A stretch of DNA of 64,000 bases from Gp6-AA40 sp963723495. GTDB taxonomy: Bacteria; Acidobacteriota; Vicinamibacteria; Vicinamibacterales; UBA2999. The translations under genes and the position numbers were made by a program. Position 1 is the first letter of the stretch; the number at the start of each line of letters is the position of its first letter. Shown one piece after another: positions 27,323 through 35,729 of the stretch. The notes under the pieces are model-generated. The model did no database searches. It saw only the letters and a list, made by a program, of their open reading frames with translations, and was not told the origin of the DNA. The DNA lies in assembly GCA_963723495.1 (NCBI GenBank), contig CAVRQR010000012.1, positions 248,001-312,000 of the forward strand, given 5' to 3'.

Positions 27323-29021
27323 GTGAAGCCCTGGTTGACACACTACGACGAAGACGTCCCGCGCACGCTCGTCCCGTATCCCGATCTCACGCTCGTCGAC
27401 TATCTGACCGGGCTCGCCCGCGATCACGCTGACAAGACCGCGCTGCTGTTCAAGGGCACGACCGTCTCGTACGGCCAGCTCGACGCCGAGAGCACCGCGT
27501 TCGCGGCTGCGTTGTGGACGCTTGGCGTGCGCAAAGGCGATCGAGTCGGGCTGCTGCTGCCCAACTGCCCGCAGTTCCTCATCGCGCAATTCGGTGCGTG
27601 GAAGGTCGGCGCCATCGCTGTGGGTATCAATCCGACCTATACCGAGCGCGAGCTCGAGCAAATGCTTGACGCGATTCGCGTCAAAGCGATCGTCACGCTG
27701 ACGCCGTTCTATGGCCGTGTGAAACGCGTGCAGCCACGTGTCGGTTTGACCCACGTGATCGCGACGTCGATCAAGGACTACCTGCCCCCGGTTCTGCGCG
27801 TCCTTTTCACCTTGTTCAAGGAACGCAAGGATGGTCATCGCATTCACATCGAGCGAGGCGACCGGTGGCTCAGTGACCTCATTCGCGCGAATCGCGCGGC
27901 TCCGCGGCCGCCGGTCACCGTAGGCCCGGACGATCAGGCGGTGATCCTGTCGAGTGGCGGAACGACCGGGACTCCCAAGGGTGTCGTCGGCCTTCACCGA
28001 CACTACGTTGCGGCTGGCCGGCAACTGTATGAGTGGACCAAGTCGGCCAAGAAGCCATGGGTCGACGTCATCATGCTGCCGCTGCCGTTGTTCCACGTGT
28101 ATGGCAACGTAGGCGTCCAGCCGCTGGCGTTCCTGGGGCCCAACCCGATCTCGCTCGTTCCGAATCCGCGCGACATCGACGATCTGCTCAAGACGATCCA
28201 ATCGGTAAAGCCAGCGTTCTTCAACGGGGTGCCGACGCTGTACACGGCGATCCTCAACCACCCGCGGGTTCGCGCCGGGAAGATCGACTTGAGCTCGATC
28301 AGGCTGTGCTTCTCGGGCTCTGCCGCTCTCATGGCCGAGACGAAACGACAGTTCGAAGACAAGACCGGCGCGCGCATCATCGAGGGCTATTCACTGACCG
28401 AAGGCATGATGGCTTGTCTGGTGAACCCCGTCCAGGGCACGAACAAGATTGGATCGATCGGTCTGCCATTACCCGACGTCGACGTCCGAATCGTCGATGC
28501 GGAAACGGGCCTCAGGGATCTGGCGGCGGGTGAGGTTGGCGAGTTGATCATGCACGCGCCGCAGTACATGTCCGAGTACCTGGAACAACCCGGCGGAAAC
28601 AGCGGATGCGCTTCGCGTCGCCGACGACGGCCGTCTGTGGCTGCACACCGGCGACCTCGCGTATATCGACGACGACGGGTACGTGTTCCTGGTCGATCGC
28701 AAGAAGGACATGATGAAGACGAGCGGGTTCCAGGTGTGGCCACGCGAGATCGAGGAGGTCATCGCCGCACACCCGGCCGTGCTCGAGGTCGGCGTGGCGG
28801 GCGTGCCTGACGCCGTCAAGGGAGAGGTGGCCAAGGCCTGGATCGTTCTCAAGCGCGATGCAGCCGCACCGAGCGCACAGGAAATCCGAAGCTATTGTCG
28901 AGAGCGACTGGCGCCATACAAGGTACCGGCACACGTCGAGTTCCGTACGGAACTGCCAAAGACGATGGTGGGCAAGATCCTGCGACGCGTGCTCGTCGCG
29001 GAGACGGTCCGATCTAGCTGA
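27323..29021 (+). CDS. AMP-forming long-chain acyl-CoA ligase (one frameshift)
   Basis: ANL-superfamily enzyme activating fatty acids to acyl-CoA through acyl-AMP. The P-loop is VILSSGGTTGTPKGVVGLH, followed by MLPLPLFHVYG and GYSLTEGMMACLV; the A8 region is LWLHTGDLAYIDDDGYVFLV. The C-terminal lysine is in LPKTMVGKILRR. The frame breaks at 28592-28593, where one extra G separates EYLEQP from AETADALRVADDG. Before the break the frame would run on into Arg-rich nonsense to 28810. The full product is about 565 residues, normal for FadD-like proteins. The start is GTG 27323, supported by the box just upstream. It converges on pxpA with an 8-bp overlap. Confidence 0.85.
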
Positions 29022-29787
29022 CGCTGCTCGGTGCGCCGACCGGCAAGATGGTCACACCCGAGTGAGTCAACGCGTCACGCACGCGCGACGCCAGAAGCGC
29101 CGCACCGGGCGTGTCGCCATGCACGCAGATCGTTTCGACCTCGAGAGAGATCCGCGATCCATCAATCGCCGTGACCATACGTTCGCGAGCCATGGAGATG
29201 GCCCGCCGGACGACCATCTCCGGATCCTCGACGACTGCTCCAGGAAGGTGCCGCGGCGCGAGGGTACCGTCAGGCTGATACGCGCGATCGGCGAATCCCT
29301 CGCGAGCAGTGCGAAGTCCCGCGCGTTGCCCTGCCCCGATCAACTGTGAGCCAGGCAGTCCGAACAGGATCAACGTCGGGTCCACAGCTGCGGTTGCGCG
29401 CGCGATCGCATTCGCGAGTGCCGAATCTCGAACGGCCATGTTGTAAAGCGCGCCATGCGGTTTCACATGCTGCAGGCGTAGTCCCTGCGACGCCGCAACG
29501 GCCGCAAGTGCGCCGATCTGGTACACGACCAGGTCTTCGATCTCTTGCTCTGTCGCCCGCATCTCTCGCCGTCCGAAGCCGACGAGGTCGGGAAAGCCTG
29601 GATGAACACCGACAGCGACGCCATGCTGCCGAGCCAGGGCAATGGTCTCCCGCATGACTCCGGGGTCGCCAGCGTGGAAGCCGCAAGCGACGTTGGCTGA
29701 CGTGATGACGGGCATCAGCAACGCGTCCTGGCCGAGCTTGTATGCTCCGAATGACTCGCCTACGTCCGCGTTCAAATCAAGACGCAT
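29014..29787 (-). CDS. pxpA: 5-oxoprolinase subunit PxpA (LamB/YcsF family)
   Basis: A protein of about 257 residues starting MRLDLNADVGESFGAY, the family signature. Further matches are ITSANVACGFHAGDPGVM, GVHPGFPDLVGFGRREM, HVKPHGALYNMA and ICVHGDTPGA. PxpA works with PxpB and PxpC in ATP-dependent opening of 5-oxoproline to glutamate. The partner genes are not adjacent, which is uncommon. The frame stays open to 29835, but the conserved start is ATG 29787. Its 3' end overlaps the ligase gene by 8 bp in convergent orientation. Confidence 0.9.
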   Translation of the reverse strand: MRLDLNADVGESFGAYKLGQDALLMPVITSANVACGFHAGDPGVMRETIALARQHGVAVGVHPGFPDLVGFGRREMRATEQEIEDLVVYQIGALAAVAASQGLRLQHVKPHGALYNMAVRDSALANAIARATAAVDPTLILFGLPGSQLIGAGQRAGLRTAREGFADRAYQPDGTLAPRHLPGAVVEDPEMVVRRAISMARERMVTAIDGSRISLEVETICVHGDTPGAALLASRVRDALTHSGVTILPVGAPSSVS

Positions 29788-29912
29788 TAGTGTGAAGACA
29801 GTCGTGTAATTCTTCCCACGTTCCTGCGCGCCCACGGACCTCGGGACAGCTGTTTTTCCTAAGGAAATCGGGCGGCATGTGCATTGCCTCTTTAATTCGG
29901 GTCGGCCTGTGG

Positions 29913-29994
29913 TTTACGGCAGGGCGCCGTAAATGCTGGGGGGAGCCAGGCTGGCATTTGCAGGATGGGGCACTCTCACGGGCGCCCCGTCCTG
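29913..29994 (+). other. three consecutive strong hairpins, possible structured RNA or terminator
   Basis: Hairpin 1: TTTACGGC-AGGGC-GCCGTAAA (29913-29933), perfect 8-bp stem. Hairpin 2: AAATGC (29931-29936) pairing with GCATTT (29954-29959), with CTGG/CCAG inside. Hairpin 3: CAGGATGGGGC (29961-29971) with GCCCCGTCCTG (29984-29994), 11 bp counting one G-U pair, followed on the plus strand by TATTCTTTTT. Hairpins 1 and 2 share bases, so they may be alternatives. The region lies between pxpA and the DGQHR gene and no coding sequence is convincing. It may be a small RNA ending in an intrinsic terminator. Confidence 0.5.
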
Positions 29995-30009
29995 TATTCT
30001 TTTTCGGCC

Positions 30010-31140
30010 TTAGACGCCCGCCCCTTCTGGATATTCCAAAGCGAGCTTCAGTTCACGGGCCAGCGAGTCCACCGTCGTACCGGCGCGCTTCCAGACGCCT
30101 TCGCTCTCGAACCTGACATTCCCGATTCGACGACCCCACGGTGCTATCACTCGGCCAATCGCCCGATAGTCGCTGCGATCCGCATGCTCCTGGTCGAGTC
30201 GTCGCACGACATCTGGCGCGACCCGAATGAACGCGCGCAGCGCCGTCGCTGACTTGATGCTGTACTTTCGGCCGTTCCACGCCACGCCGAACACGACCGA
30301 CACCTGCTTGAAGTAGTTCACGAAGAATTTCTTCGCATCCTCGCGGAAGTCGGCCGACTTGCGCGGCCCTCCAAACGCGTCGCTGGCAAACAACTTCTTC
30401 AGCTCCTGCGCCAGAGGCGCCTGCGCCACGCGTCCGTGCCCCACGCCGAGCAGCTTGATCTCGCCGTGCAGTGGCGAGTCCTCTCGATCGTTCAGTGCGC
30501 GGACGACATCATGGGCCGCGGCCAAGGCATCGTCGCGATAAAGCTGACGGCCAGACAGACTGACCAGGTGTGACGCATTCAGACGCGTGTGCTTCGCGTT
30601 GATCGTCACAAACATCTGCACGACGTGGTCTTCCGGCAGACGATCGAAGATGATGGCCGGCACCGTGAAGTCTTCGTCGCGGATGTTCTCGATGTCAGCG
30701 TGCAGCGCCAACAGGCGGTGCTGACCGTCAATGGCGCGAAGAATGCCTTCGCGTTCCGGTACCTTCAGACGACCAATCGAGGCGCCATCGGCGACCGGCT
30801 CGAACGTGAGCTTCTCGTCACACGAGATAATCACCGCTCCCGCGATCGAGGGAAGGTCTCGCGCCTGCCGACATTGCTCGTAGTACTGCACGAGTTCGTC
30901 GATCTTTCGCCTGATGATCTGGCGCTGGTAGGCCTTCTCGCTCGAGGCGATGCGACGTTCGAGCAGATCCCAATTGACCTTCGACGGCGTCTTCTTGTTG
31001 CCCCCGCGGACCGGTTGCCCGGACTCGCCGTAGTTGAGCACTTCGAAGCGCACAAGCTTGTCGATGTCTCCAGCGGTCAGCGAGGCCTGATAGAACCGGA
31101 CCCCGAACTGCTGCATACGGATGGCGGCGACGTTAATCAT
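30010..31140 (-). CDS. solitary DGQHR-domain (DndB-like) protein
   Basis: A 376-residue protein with the DGQHR motif at about residues 138-142 (REGILRAIDGQHRLLAL). It is followed by VPAIIFDRLPEDHVVQMFVTINAKHTRL, the usual second conserved block (ParB/DndB-like fold, Asn-rich turn). DndB represses the phosphorothioation operon, and other DGQHR proteins occur in defence islands or alone; none of dndCDE or a defence gene is adjacent. ATG 31140 is preferred over GTG 31200 because MINVAAIRMQQFGVRFYQA starts the folded region. Downstream is the hairpin cluster; upstream (same strand) the DUF1624 protein gene ends about 250 bp away. Confidence 0.75.
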   Translation of the reverse strand: MINVAAIRMQQFGVRFYQASLTAGDIDKLVRFEVLNYGESGQPVRGGNKKTPSKVNWDLLERRIASSEKAYQRQIIRRKIDELVQYYEQCRQARDLPSIAGAVIISCDEKLTFEPVADGASIGRLKVPEREGILRAIDGQHRLLALHADIENIRDEDFTVPAIIFDRLPEDHVVQMFVTINAKHTRLNASHLVSLSGRQLYRDDALAAAHDVVRALNDREDSPLHGEIKLLGVGHGRVAQAPLAQELKKLFASDAFGGPRKSADFREDAKKFFVNYFKQVSVVFGVAWNGRKYSIKSATALRAFIRVAPDVVRRLDQEHADRSDYRAIGRVIAPWGRRIGNVRFESEGVWKRAGTTVDSLARELKLALEYPEGAGV

Positions 31141-31392
31141 TCGTGTATTTGTCCGTCTGGGATGATTCCGTTCACAGAAGAGGCGAATTGTAGCGGCCAC
31201 TCGCCCTGAATCTCAACCCGTTTCTGTCGGTTTTCAACCCGAGTCCAGCTCGTCCACAGAGACCATTCTCTGGTCCAACTACCAGCACGGCTTGGAGTTA
31301 TAGGCAAGCATGCGAGGTTTGACCTCGACGACGCATTCGCGTCTTTTGTCGCAGGGGTATGCAGGACTGCTGAGCCGGGTCCTCGCCAAGGG

Positions 31393-32458
31393 TCAGCCGC
31401 TATGCGAAGGCACCAGGGTCCCGGAGTAGGGTGGCGCCAGATTCCGGAAGATCCGGTCCTTGAGCTTGACCAGCCCAAAGAGGAACAGGCTGAAGGCGAC
31501 GTACGACAGGACTGCCTGCTCGAACGTGAGCGTCTTGTGCAGCCAGATGCTCGCCACCCCGTAGACCATCTCCACATGGATCCAGGTACACGAAGAGGGA
31601 GGCCACACCGAAGTCGTGTAGCGGCGACCAGCCGCGGAAGAGCGCATTCCAACCATAGGCGAAGGGGATCGCCGTGATTAGAACGCCGAGCCTCACGAAA
31701 AAGAACGTGGGTGAGCCGGTCCAATAGGTCGTATCGGCATAAATCGCGGGCAAATAGGTCGCGAGGTATCCAATAAGGGAGATGAGAGGCCCCACGACGG
31801 CCATCGCCTTCATGAGGCGCCGCTCGTCCTCATGCGTCCGCGCCCGGTCGAGCCACAGCCCAACGACGGCTCCCAAGAGGAGAAACGCCATCCACGGAAA
31901 GAGCGTGAACGCTCCTGAGCTGGTGACCGCCTTGAAATACCATTCAATGGGATAAGGCAGCGTGGTCACGAAGGGTGCCGCCCTCACCAGGGGGGTGACC
32001 AGCACAAAGCACAACGCCACCAGGAACAACGCCAGACCCCGCCCGACATTGCCCGAAGCGATACCCCATAAGAGGGCTGCCACGACCATCGACAGCCCCA
32101 TGATGTTGAGGATGTCGACCTTGAGGAGTGTTTCGGGAAAGGGCCCGCCGCTGATGATGAAGGACTGAAGGCGGAAGAGAAACGCGAGACCGAGTATCTG
32201 CCAGCCTCTTCGGAGCGCCCGAGACGCGGCCTGGGAGACGGTCAACCCGCGGCGGAGCCGGGCGCCTGCGGCCAGCGCCATCGCGACGCCAGCCAGAAAC
32301 AGGAACAACGGGGCGCTGTAGCCTCCGATGGCAATCGCCCAACGGTAGGGAAGTTCAGGACGATCGACCGCGCGGACCCACGCGTCGAACATGTGCGCCT
32401 CGACCATGATCAACACGGCGAGGCCACGCAGCCAGTCGAGATATCCTCTGCGGGTCAA
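31393..32458 (-). CDS. DUF1624 / heparan-alpha-glucosaminide N-acetyltransferase-like membrane protein (one frameshift)
   Basis: An integral membrane protein of about 355 residues with roughly ten helices. The N-terminus RGYLDWLRGLAVLIMVEAHMFDAW is the HGSNAT/DUF1624 signature, with the conserved His in the first helix. At 31585-31586 an extra G (plus strand) breaks the frame: ASLFVY continues as WIHVEMVYGVASIWLHKT in the next frame and ends at 31393. Uncorrected, the first frame runs to 31400 through nonsense. Family members acetylate sugars across the membrane, but bacterial substrates are mostly unknown. It overlaps nothing and reads toward the DGQHR gene. Confidence 0.8.
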
Positions 32459-32528
32459 GGCAGGTTAGCGGGACCACTGAAATCGCGAGTGGCCGCGACA
32501 TCTCGCGACCGGCGACCGCGGTGCCGCG

Positions 32529-33323
32529 CTAGCGGGCGGCGGGCTGCTCCAGTCCCGATGCAGGCCCCGCAGCTGGTTTGCGCGGTCCAAACAGCCCAGC
32601 GATGATCAGCCATCCTATTGGCAGCGCCAGCAGCATATAGCTGAGGAACTGACCGTAACGCCCGTCGGGACCGTACGGTTCTGTGGCCCAGTGCATCGCC
32701 TCGCTTCCCGGGAACAGATTCGCCTCGGTCAGTTCGTGCAGCCCGTAAATGAGCAACTGAACCACGAACACGCCGAGGAACACGGCTGTCACCTGGAAGA
32801 AGAGCGCGAGGTTGACGCGATGTCCGTAACGGGACCATAGCAAGGCAATGAATGCTGCGCACAGTGTACCCGCGGCAGCGCCAATGATGATGTTCATCCC
32901 CGCTTCCTGAAACAGCAATGTCCCCATCAACAGAGCCGTTTCCATTCCTTCGCGGGTAATCATCAGCAGCGTGAACAGGAATACGCCGACGAACGCCTTC
33001 GCACCGGTCCGCAAGGCAGACGATTCGAGACGTGTTTCGATTTCGCGTTTCAAACGTCGCGCATGTCGCCACATGTGAACGATGAGCGACGCCACGAGCA
33101 CTGCCGCAACCAACGCGAGCACGCCTTCCCACAGCGCCTGATTAGATGCCTGCTGAAACAGCACGGCGGCACCGATGCTCACGACGATCGAGACGCCAAT
33201 CCCCCAGTGGACGGCGGAGACAAGAGCCGGACGGCCGGTCTTCCTCAGATACGCCAGGCTGATGGCGACGATGAGAAAGGCTTCGAGCCCTTCACGCAGC
33301 GTGATGACAAAGGCCTGTAGCAT
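32529..33323 (-). CDS. FTR1-family iron permease
   Basis: A 264-residue, seven-helix protein with the two REGxE iron-translocation motifs: REGLE at residues 10-14 and REGME at 124-128. It is homologous to EfeU/Ftr1, which take up iron at the inner membrane with a ferroxidase or EfeO/EfeB partner. No efeO or efeB is adjacent. The ATG at 33323 gives the conserved N-terminus LQAFVITLREGLEA. An inverted repeat stands 16 bp upstream. Confidence 0.9.
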   Translation of the reverse strand: MLQAFVITLREGLEAFLIVAISLAYLRKTGRPALVSAVHWGIGVSIVVSIGAAVLFQQASNQALWEGVLALVAAVLVASLIVHMWRHARRLKREIETRLESSALRTGAKAFVGVFLFTLLMITREGMETALLMGTLLFQEAGMNIIIGAAAGTLCAAFIALLWSRYGHRVNLALFFQVTAVFLGVFVVQLLIYGLHELTEANLFPGSEAMHWATEPYGPDGRYGQFLSYMLLALPIGWLIIAGLFGPRKPAAGPASGLEQPAAR

Positions 33324-33338
33324 AGAGCCCCACTAAAC

Positions 33339-33353
33339 TGAGATCGAGTCTCA
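33339..33353. promoter_or_regulatory. inverted repeat upstream of the iron permease
   Basis: TGAGA-TCGAG-TCTCA, which can also be read as TGA-N9-TCA, centred 23 bp before the ftr1 start codon. Position suggests an operator for an iron regulator, but the repeat is short and could be chance. Confidence 0.3.
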
Positions 33354-33509
33354 AGTCTAATACGGCTGTCTCTCGCGAACAACCCGCGGTGTCCAGAGCA
33401 CGCCAATGGCACGACTCCCAGGAAACCTCGCCTCGTTCGAGCAATCGAGGCCGTCAGGCTCCCTAGGAGTTTGTAAAGTTGGCAGCGGGTTAGTCGTTTG
33501 GGAACCGGG

Positions 33510-34064
33510 TTACTGGATAGGAATCGTCCAGAAGTAAACCGTACGTCCGTTCACGTTCAACGTTTCTCTCGGCTTTCGCTCCGTCCCGTCGGCACTCATG
33601 TCGAACGCGTGTGACACGATCCGGGTGCCCGGCTTGAGTTCCTTATTCAGTTTCGGGATGAGCTTCACGTTGAGCGACGGAAGCAGATACAGCGTGACCA
33701 CGGTCGCTTCGCTGATGTCAGTGGTGAACAGGTCCTGATTGAGGAACTTCACCCGGTCTCCGACGCCAGCTGTCTTCAGGTTCTCGGTGGCTTCCTTGAT
33801 TCGCTGCGGGTCGATGTCGATCCCGACCCCTCGCGCGCCGTAGGTCTTGGCCGCGGTGATCGGAATGCGCCCGTCGCCCGATCCCAGGTCGTAAATCACG
33901 TCATTCTTCGTGACCTTGGCCAATTTGAGCATCGCGTCCACGACCTCCTGTGGAGTCGGGACGAAGATCACGTCTGGCGAGCGCAGTTGCTGTTGCGCCC
34001 CAGCAGGAACGACAGCGGTCGTGACCAGGATCGCCAGGATCAGGATCAGTCTGCGAGCAGTCAT
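33510..34064 (-). CDS. exported class I SAM-dependent methyltransferase-like protein
   Basis: A 184-residue protein with an N-terminal signal peptide (LILILAILVTTAVVPAGA) followed by a compact Rossmann methyltransferase core. The SAM-binding motif I is VIYDLGSGDGRIPI, with GVGIDIDPQRI (acidic ribose ligand) and FLNQDLFTTDI. Exported proteins of this architecture are recurrent in Acidobacteria and planctomycetes. Because SAM is cytoplasmic, either the signal is an anchor facing the cytoplasm or the protein is not an active methyltransferase. The substrate is unknown. It is a single-gene unit. Confidence 0.8.
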   Translation of the reverse strand: MTARRLILILAILVTTAVVPAGAQQQLRSPDVIFVPTPQEVVDAMLKLAKVTKNDVIYDLGSGDGRIPITAAKTYGARGVGIDIDPQRIKEATENLKTAGVGDRVKFLNQDLFTTDISEATVVTLYLLPSLNVKLIPKLNKELKPGTRIVSHAFDMSADGTERKPRETLNVNGRTVYFWTIPIQ

Positions 34065-34155
34065 GGGCCTCCTTCAGTGGAATGCGTGAAGGAGGGATTA
34101 TCTACCAGCTTTTGCGGAACTGGCTATGGGCTGGCGGCAAAAAAAGCCCGCCAGC

Positions 34156-34638
34156 TCAGGGATGAGTGCGAGGTGCCCGTCTCTCGCGCAACGTGGGGAA
34201 CACGCCGATCAGGCGGTGCCAGAGCGCACGGCTGGGCTGGACGACGAACGCCTGCCAGGCGGGTTTGGGATCCTCGCCAACAGGCTGATCGGTGCTGCGC
34301 CGACCCTGAACGTGGCTGAACTCGTCGCGATATTCCGACGAGGAGGCCACAATCGCCGCGATCCCCTGGATCGTGCCGCCCGTGCGGCGGTCACCCTGCG
34401 GGAAGAGGCGACAGAACTCTTCGACCGCTTCAACAGGATCCAGATCGACCGCCAGCGCGTACGCCCGGATCCATGCCCGCGCATACAGACCACGGGGCCA
34501 ACCGGTCAGATCGTTCTTTTCGAGTCCTTCGAGCAGCTCCGGCCGGATTCGAAGATTGGTAGCGATTTCCTCGATCGACACACGATTGCGCGTACGGTGG
34601 CGACGCAACCGCGTCACGAACATCTCCTGAGGGTTCAT
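34156..34638 (-). CDS. RodZ-like helix-turn-helix protein without membrane helix
   Basis: ATG 34638 with GGAG 6-7 nt upstream gives 160 residues. Residues 5-85 form an HTH_25-type domain: LRRHRTRNRVSIEEIATNLRI, then LEKNDLTGWPRGLYARAWIRAYA, as in the cytoplasmic part of RodZ. RodZ normally continues into a membrane helix and periplasmic domain; here the remaining 75 residues are hydrophilic and end in Arg-rich sequence with no helix. It could be a soluble regulator or a truncated RodZ relative. The 236 bp upstream hold no gene that I can support. Confidence 0.7.
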   Translation of the reverse strand: MNPQEMFVTRLRRHRTRNRVSIEEIATNLRIRPELLEGLEKNDLTGWPRGLYARAWIRAYALAVDLDPVEAVEEFCRLFPQGDRRTGGTIQGIAAIVASSSEYRDEFSHVQGRRSTDQPVGEDPKPAWQAFVVQPSRALWHRLIGVFPTLRERRAPRTHP

Positions 34639-34874
34639 GTGGTCTCCAGTGTCCCTAGAGAACCAGAGCAATTCCCGCGCCTTCGGGCGGTTTGGCGCCT
34701 GTGACGCTTTCTCCTTCAAGCAAGGAGACTTAGTGGACTCGACGAAACTGTAACCGGGGCGAAGTGTTCCGAATTCGCCCTGCTGGATTACGAATTTCAA
34801 AAAAGCAGACCTCGAGCCGCGCTATCGGGATCTAACGCCGACCTGCCGCTTGTTGAACGCGTAGGGAAAGCTAC

Positions 34875-35693
34875 TTAGCCGAGGTTGGGAACCGCGCCTC
34901 CGAGATACGCAGCGAGCTGGCTCATGTCGAACTGGAGCCCGGTGTAGAAGGGACCGAATTCCGCGAACTTCGCGCTCGCCTCATCGAACCGCATCTCGTA
35001 AATCAGCTTCTTGAAAACCATCGGATCCTGCGCGAACAGGTCGACGCCCCACTCCCAGTCGTCGTATCCGATCGAACCGGAGATCACCTGGGTGACTTTC
35101 CCTGAATAGTGGCGTCCGATCATCCCGTGCTCGCGCATCATCGCTGCGCGTCGCTCGAAGGGTTCGGAGTACCAATTCACGCTCTCGCCTCGACGCTTGT
35201 TCATCGGGTAGAAGCAGACGTAACGGGCACGCGGCATCTCGATGAAGAGCCGCCCCATGACACGTTGCCGCTGCGTTTCCATTTCCGCATCGAAGGCGCG
35301 CTCGAAGTCGTCGCTTCCCGGTTTGTGGGCTGCGCCAAGTTGCTCGTGGAGCTTCCCGGTCATCTCGTACATGCCGAGCTCGACGATCGACACATACGAG
35401 GTCGTTGAATCGAGATATCCACTCAGCTCGGTGCGTGACAAGGCCAGTTGTGTCTGCGCGAGCTGCTCGAAGCCGCGGCGGAAACAGATGAACATCAGAT
35501 CCGCTTTGTGTCCCAGCATCTGCACGGCTGCCGTCGATCCTGCATCGGGGACGGCAAGCGCACGAGTGGCCTCGTCTGAGAGGCGCTGCAGGTCCGATTG
35601 GCTTGCGCCACGGAGACGATCCCAGCGAACGCGATACATCAGGTGCAGGATGCTCCAGCCTTCGAGAGATTCGGGAACCAGCGGGTTGTGCAT
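34875..35693 (-). CDS. hemQ: coproheme decarboxylase HemQ (chlorite dismutase family)
   Basis: A 272-residue heme-dependent peroxidase-fold protein. Conserved blocks are VCFYPMNKRRGESVNWYSEPF, MMREHGMIGRHYSGKVTQVI with the proximal His, GYDDWEWGVDLFAQDP and KKLIYEMRFDEASA. These match HemQ, which decarboxylates iron-coproporphyrin III to heme b in the coproporphyrin-dependent pathway, rather than true chlorite dismutase. Other hem genes are not in the window. It lies 36 bp downstream of the RND pump stop and may be read through from that operon. Confidence 0.9.
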   Translation of the reverse strand: MHNPLVPESLEGWSILHLMYRVRWDRLRGASQSDLQRLSDEATRALAVPDAGSTAAVQMLGHKADLMFICFRRGFEQLAQTQLALSRTELSGYLDSTTSYVSIVELGMYEMTGKLHEQLGAAHKPGSDDFERAFDAEMETQRQRVMGRLFIEMPRARYVCFYPMNKRRGESVNWYSEPFERRAAMMREHGMIGRHYSGKVTQVISGSIGYDDWEWGVDLFAQDPMVFKKLIYEMRFDEASAKFAEFGPFYTGLQFDMSQLAAYLGGAVPNLG

Positions 35694-35729
35694 GGGGGAA
35701 TGTTACTCCTTGGTTCTGGGCTCTGGCCG

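Noticed and set aside
29877..30116. Small plus-strand open frame over the hairpin cluster
   Set aside because: It overlaps the 3' end of the DGQHR gene, has no ribosome site and odd composition; the hairpins explain the region better.
34875..35693. True chlorite dismutase
   Set aside because: The YPMNKRR, EHGMIGRHYSGKV and DDWEWGVDLF blocks match HemQ; no perchlorate or chlorate reduction genes are present.
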